DNA from: Lachnospiraceae bacterium
GTDB lineage: Bacteria; Bacillota; Clostridia; Lachnospirales; Lachnospiraceae
Assembly: GCA_003447895.1 (NCBI GenBank)
Contig: DLYC01000147.1
Span: forward strand, 1-7,429
Length of the DNA stretch: 7,429 nt
Direction of reading: 5' to 3'
The notes below the pieces were generated by a model, which was given only the letters and a program-made list of their open reading frames with translations, was not told where the DNA came from and made no database searches. Below are positions 5,500 through 7,429 of this stretch, piece by piece (within the stretch, counting starts at the first letter, position 1; every line of letters starts with the position of its first letter). The translations under genes and the position numbers were made by a program.

Positions 5500-5537
5500 C
5501 ACATAATCCTTTCTCCCTCAGAAGCTTATTTGTCTGT

Positions 5538-5543
5538 TATACT
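5538..5543 (+). promoter_or_regulatory. Possible extended -10 promoter of the SDF transporter gene
   Basis: TGTTATACT (5535-5543) fits the TGn-TATAAT extended -10 pattern, with no good -35 upstream. Transcription would start near 5550, followed by AAAGGA (5559-5564) nine bases before the ATG at 5574. On the minus strand TATAAT (5555-5550) could serve the zinc-ribbon gene, but its -35 is poor. Confidence 0.35.
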
Positions 5544-5573
5544 AAATCTATTATAGCGAAAGGATCTCGCCAA

Positions 5574-7190
5574 ATGTTAGGAAGAAGAAGAAAAGTCGAG
5601 CAGTTTGAGACTGTTTATAAGCTTGAGCCCGCCTCCGTTGACCTGGCGGCCGATCAGATTGTTGACTTTCTGACCGGCATTAAGCTGAAGAAAGACACCA
5701 TCCTCCGCGTCCGGCTCTCTGTCGAGGAGGCCCTTTTGCGCTGGGTGGAGCATTTTACGGAGAGCAAGACCTTCCGGCTCGAGATGGGCCTTCACTGGAA
5801 CAGGCCCTATGTCGTTCTCAAGCTCTGGGGCAGTGAATATGATCCGCTCACGGAATCGGAAAGCGACCTGGGCCTTTGGGCAGACGAGCTTCTGGGGGCA
5901 ATCGGCCTGATCCCGGTCTTTCGGTATGTCAGCGGATGCAATATTTTGCAGATTCCGCTCAAGCGCCCCCACGGCAATCCCGGCGTCGTCCTGCTTCTTA
6001 GCACCCTTGCCGGCGCCGTGATCGGCGTCGCCACAGACTGGGTCCTTTCCGATGAGATCCAGATGCTCTTTACGAGCACGGTCCTGACTCCGCTGCAGAA
6101 CGCGTTTATCCGCGTGCTGAACGCCGTGTCCGCGCCGGTCCTGTTTCTGTCCATCCTGACGACGGTGTGCGGGGTCGGCAGCATCTCCATCACCGGCAAA
6201 GGCGGAAGGCGCATCATCAAGCGGTTCCTCTTGTACAGCACTGTCTTTACTGTCCTTGCGATGTTCCTGTGCCGCCGGCTGTTCGATCTGCCGATCGGGA
6301 ACGTCTCGCTCTCCCGGCGCGAAGTCTCCGGCGTCCTGGATTTCTTTCTGGACGTCTTCCCGGGCGACATCCTCTCGCCCTTTATCCAGGGCGATTTCAC
6401 GCAGATTATCGTCGTCGGGCTGGTCATCGGAAACGCCCTTCTGATCGCCGGCGCCAAAGTACAGAACCTTGTGACGCTCGTCGAAGAGGCCAACACCGTC
6501 GGCCTCGAGGTCGCGGAGTGGATCTCGGAGATTTCCCCCGGCTTCGTCGCTCTTTTGATCGTTCTCGGCATTCATGAGAGCACGATCCATATGCTGTGGG
6601 GCATCTGGAAGCCGTGCCTTCTCATTTTGGTCTTCTCCCTGACGGCCCTGTTTCTGAAAATGCTGCACGTGAGCCTTCGCTACAAAGTGCCGATTCCCGT
6701 CCTCTGTCAAAAAATGAAGGAGTCCTTTCTTCTTTCTCTCTCCACCTTCTCGGTCGAGACCTCCTACAGCGCCAACCAGAAGTGCTGCGAGAAGAAGCTG
6801 GGCATCAGCAGGCAGCTCACCTCTTACGGGCTGCCCATCGGCCTCATCTGCTTCATGCCGGTGAGCACGATCGCCTCCGTGATCCTCACCATGTATGCGG
6901 CGGAGTGCTATCAGGTGACGGTCTCCGGCGTCTGGATGATCATGGCGCTCTTTCTTGCCGTCACTCTGGCTGCGGCAGGGCCGCCGACGGCAGGCATCGG
7001 GATTTTGACCTATACGGTGATGTTCTCCAAGCTGCACATCCCCGCGCAGGCGCTGACGATCGCGCTTGCGGCCGATATTTTGATGGGATTTGTTTCCTAT
7101 CCCGTCAACCAGGCCATGCTGCAGATGGAGCTGGTCCTTGAAGCCGACCGGCAGAAGCTCCTGAACCGGCAGCAGCTGACTTCCCAATGA
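5574..7190 (+). CDS. SDF-superfamily (dicarboxylate/amino acid:cation symporter-like) transporter with N-terminal GHKL-like domain
   Basis: 538 residues; AAAGGA at 5559-5564 supports the start. Residues 1-130 are soluble. L-R-V-R-L-S-V-E-E-A-L-L-R-W (44-57) resembles the N-box helix of RsbW/GHKL ATPases, but the catalytic Asn is not there and no G-box is obvious, so ATP binding is doubtful. From about 136 to 525 it follows the SDF (GltPh) fold: hydrophobic helices, HP1-like S-L-S-T-F-S-V-E-T-S (388-397), HP2-like A-A-G-P-P-T-A-G (467-474), and a TM8-like helix with D501 and N512. The TM7 NMDGT motif is replaced by F-M-P-V-S (427-431). Residues equivalent to GltPh D394, R397, T398 and D405 read G505, S508, Y509 and L516. 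It is probably an inner-membrane secondary transporter whose substrate is unlikely to be glutamate or aspartate. It diverges from the zinc-ribbon gene, and no terminator follows. Confidence 0.82.
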   Translation: MLGRRRKVEQFETVYKLEPASVDLAADQIVDFLTGIKLKKDTILRVRLSVEEALLRWVEHFTESKTFRLEMGLHWNRPYVVLKLWGSEYDPLTESESDLGLWADELLGAIGLIPVFRYVSGCNILQIPLKRPHGNPGVVLLLSTLAGAVIGVATDWVLSDEIQMLFTSTVLTPLQNAFIRVLNAVSAPVLFLSILTTVCGVGSISITGKGGRRIIKRFLLYSTVFTVLAMFLCRRLFDLPIGNVSLSRREVSGVLDFFLDVFPGDILSPFIQGDFTQIIVVGLVIGNALLIAGAKVQNLVTLVEEANTVGLEVAEWISEISPGFVALLIVLGIHESTIHMLWGIWKPCLLILVFSLTALFLKMLHVSLRYKVPIPVLCQKMKESFLLSLSTFSVETSYSANQKCCEKKLGISRQLTSYGLPIGLICFMPVSTIASVILTMYAAECYQVTVSGVWMIMALFLAVTLAAAGPPTAGIGILTYTVMFSKLHIPAQALTIALAADILMGFVSYPVNQAMLQMELVLEADRQKLLNRQQLTSQ

Positions 7191-7348
7191 AGGAGGACAA
7201 AAAAACATCCCATTTTTCCCACAATAACTGTATACTGGAAAACGTGAAATTTCGCTCCCGGACGGCGCACAAGGCACACGCACCGCGCCGGCTGCCGAGG
7301 CTTCCGCGCGGGAGCTGCAACCAAATCCATACACAACAGGAGGTCCCA
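7191..7348 (+). other. Leader region before the acetyltransferase gene, with a nested stem-loop structure
   Basis: An AAGGAGGA directly after the transporter stop has no start codon behind it. TATACT (7231-7236) could be a -10 box, without a good -35. Further on, GCTCCCG (7254-7260) pairs with CGGGAGC (7309-7315), and inside this CGGCGC (7263-7268) pairs with GCGCCG (7285-7290). The outer stem ends 22 bases before the AGGAGG (7338-7343). I recognise no riboswitch class or T-box. Confidence 0.4.
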
Positions 7349-7429
7349 ATGACCAATCAGGAAAGACGCGATCAGGAAATGCTGTACATCACCGACGATG
7401 CGATCATGGAGGAGCAGGCCGTGGCAAGG
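7349..7429 (+). CDS. Sugar O-acetyltransferase, N-terminal start (partial)
   Basis: The last 27 codons of the window start at an ATG five bases after a perfect AGGAGG (7338-7343), and the frame runs off the edge. The peptide begins M-T-N-Q-E-R-R-D-Q-E-M-L-Y-I-T-D-D and continues to E-E-Q-A-V-A-R. This resembles the N-terminal helical segment of maltose/galactoside O-acetyltransferases (Maa/LacA type) from clostridia, where a helical Mac domain precedes the left-handed beta-helix hexapeptide domain. The hexapeptide repeats would lie outside the window, so the call rests on N-terminal resemblance only. A complete member would be about 190-210 residues and acetylate a sugar hydroxyl from acetyl-CoA as a cytoplasmic trimer. 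Confidence 0.6.
   Translation, partial: MTNQERRDQEMLYITDDAIMEEQAVAR

Noticed and set aside
4618..7190. A defence island, toxin-antitoxin pair or mobile element around the XRE and zinc-ribbon genes
   Set aside because: There is no nuclease, toxin, transposase, integrase or terminal repeat. An XRE gene next to an unknown gene is not enough to claim such a system.
7187..7200. Strong AAGGAGGA directly after the transporter stop as the ribosome binding site of a further gene
   Set aside because: No start codon with an open frame follows at a suitable distance.
5577..7349. A 590-codon open frame on the minus strand opposite the SDF transporter gene
   Set aside because: It lies almost wholly antisense to a gene with clear membrane-protein homology, reads as charged, His/Asp/Arg-rich low-character sequence, and has no family motif. 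It is a shadow of GC-rich codon usage.

Overview
The window looks like a moderately GC-rich Firmicute chromosome, most likely a Lachnospiraceae-type clostridium. This rests on protein style (a short CinA-type protein, a wall-binding-repeat GDPD protein, an XRE regulator with a PV-x-L-x-x-TG type start, a sugar O-acetyltransferase start) and on strong AAAGGA/AGGAGG ribosome binding sites. It is inference from family resemblance, not a database match. No tRNA, rRNA, CRISPR array or insertion sequence is visible.

Layout. 1-132 (+): the end of a CorA-type magnesium transporter. 186-773 (+): a complete nitroreductase-family flavoprotein. 774-1219: no convincing gene; it holds two strong GC-rich hairpins with almost the same stem, then a cluster of related ~40-nt repeat units in alternating orientation. 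1220-1822 (-): a stand-alone CinA C-terminal (NMN deamidase-type) protein with a low-complexity insert. 1823-1931: a divergent promoter region with an operator-like inverted repeat. 1932-4043 (+): a secreted 703-aa protein with an Fn3-like domain, cell-wall-binding repeats, a GDPD-like domain that lacks some canonical catalytic residues, and more repeats. 4007-4420 (-): an XRE repressor-like gene with a good promoter and operator-like palindrome, whose frame runs through its own intrinsic terminator into the end of the GDPD gene. 4618-5499 (-): an unrecognised zinc-ribbon protein. 5574-7190 (+): an SDF-superfamily transporter fused to an N-terminal domain resembling a degenerate GHKL/anti-sigma ATPase. 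7349-7429 (+): the start of a probable sugar O-acetyltransferase behind a structured leader.

The genes do not form one obvious pathway. Most sit in single-gene units with their own intergenic signals, as in an ordinary housekeeping or accessory stretch. The XRE gene is tail-to-tail with the GDPD-like gene and downstream of the zinc-ribbon gene, but nothing shows what it regulates. The points most worth following are the GDPD-like domain with missing catalytic residues, the GHKL-like/SDF fusion with an altered substrate site, the terminator inside the XRE frame, and the alternating repeat cluster.
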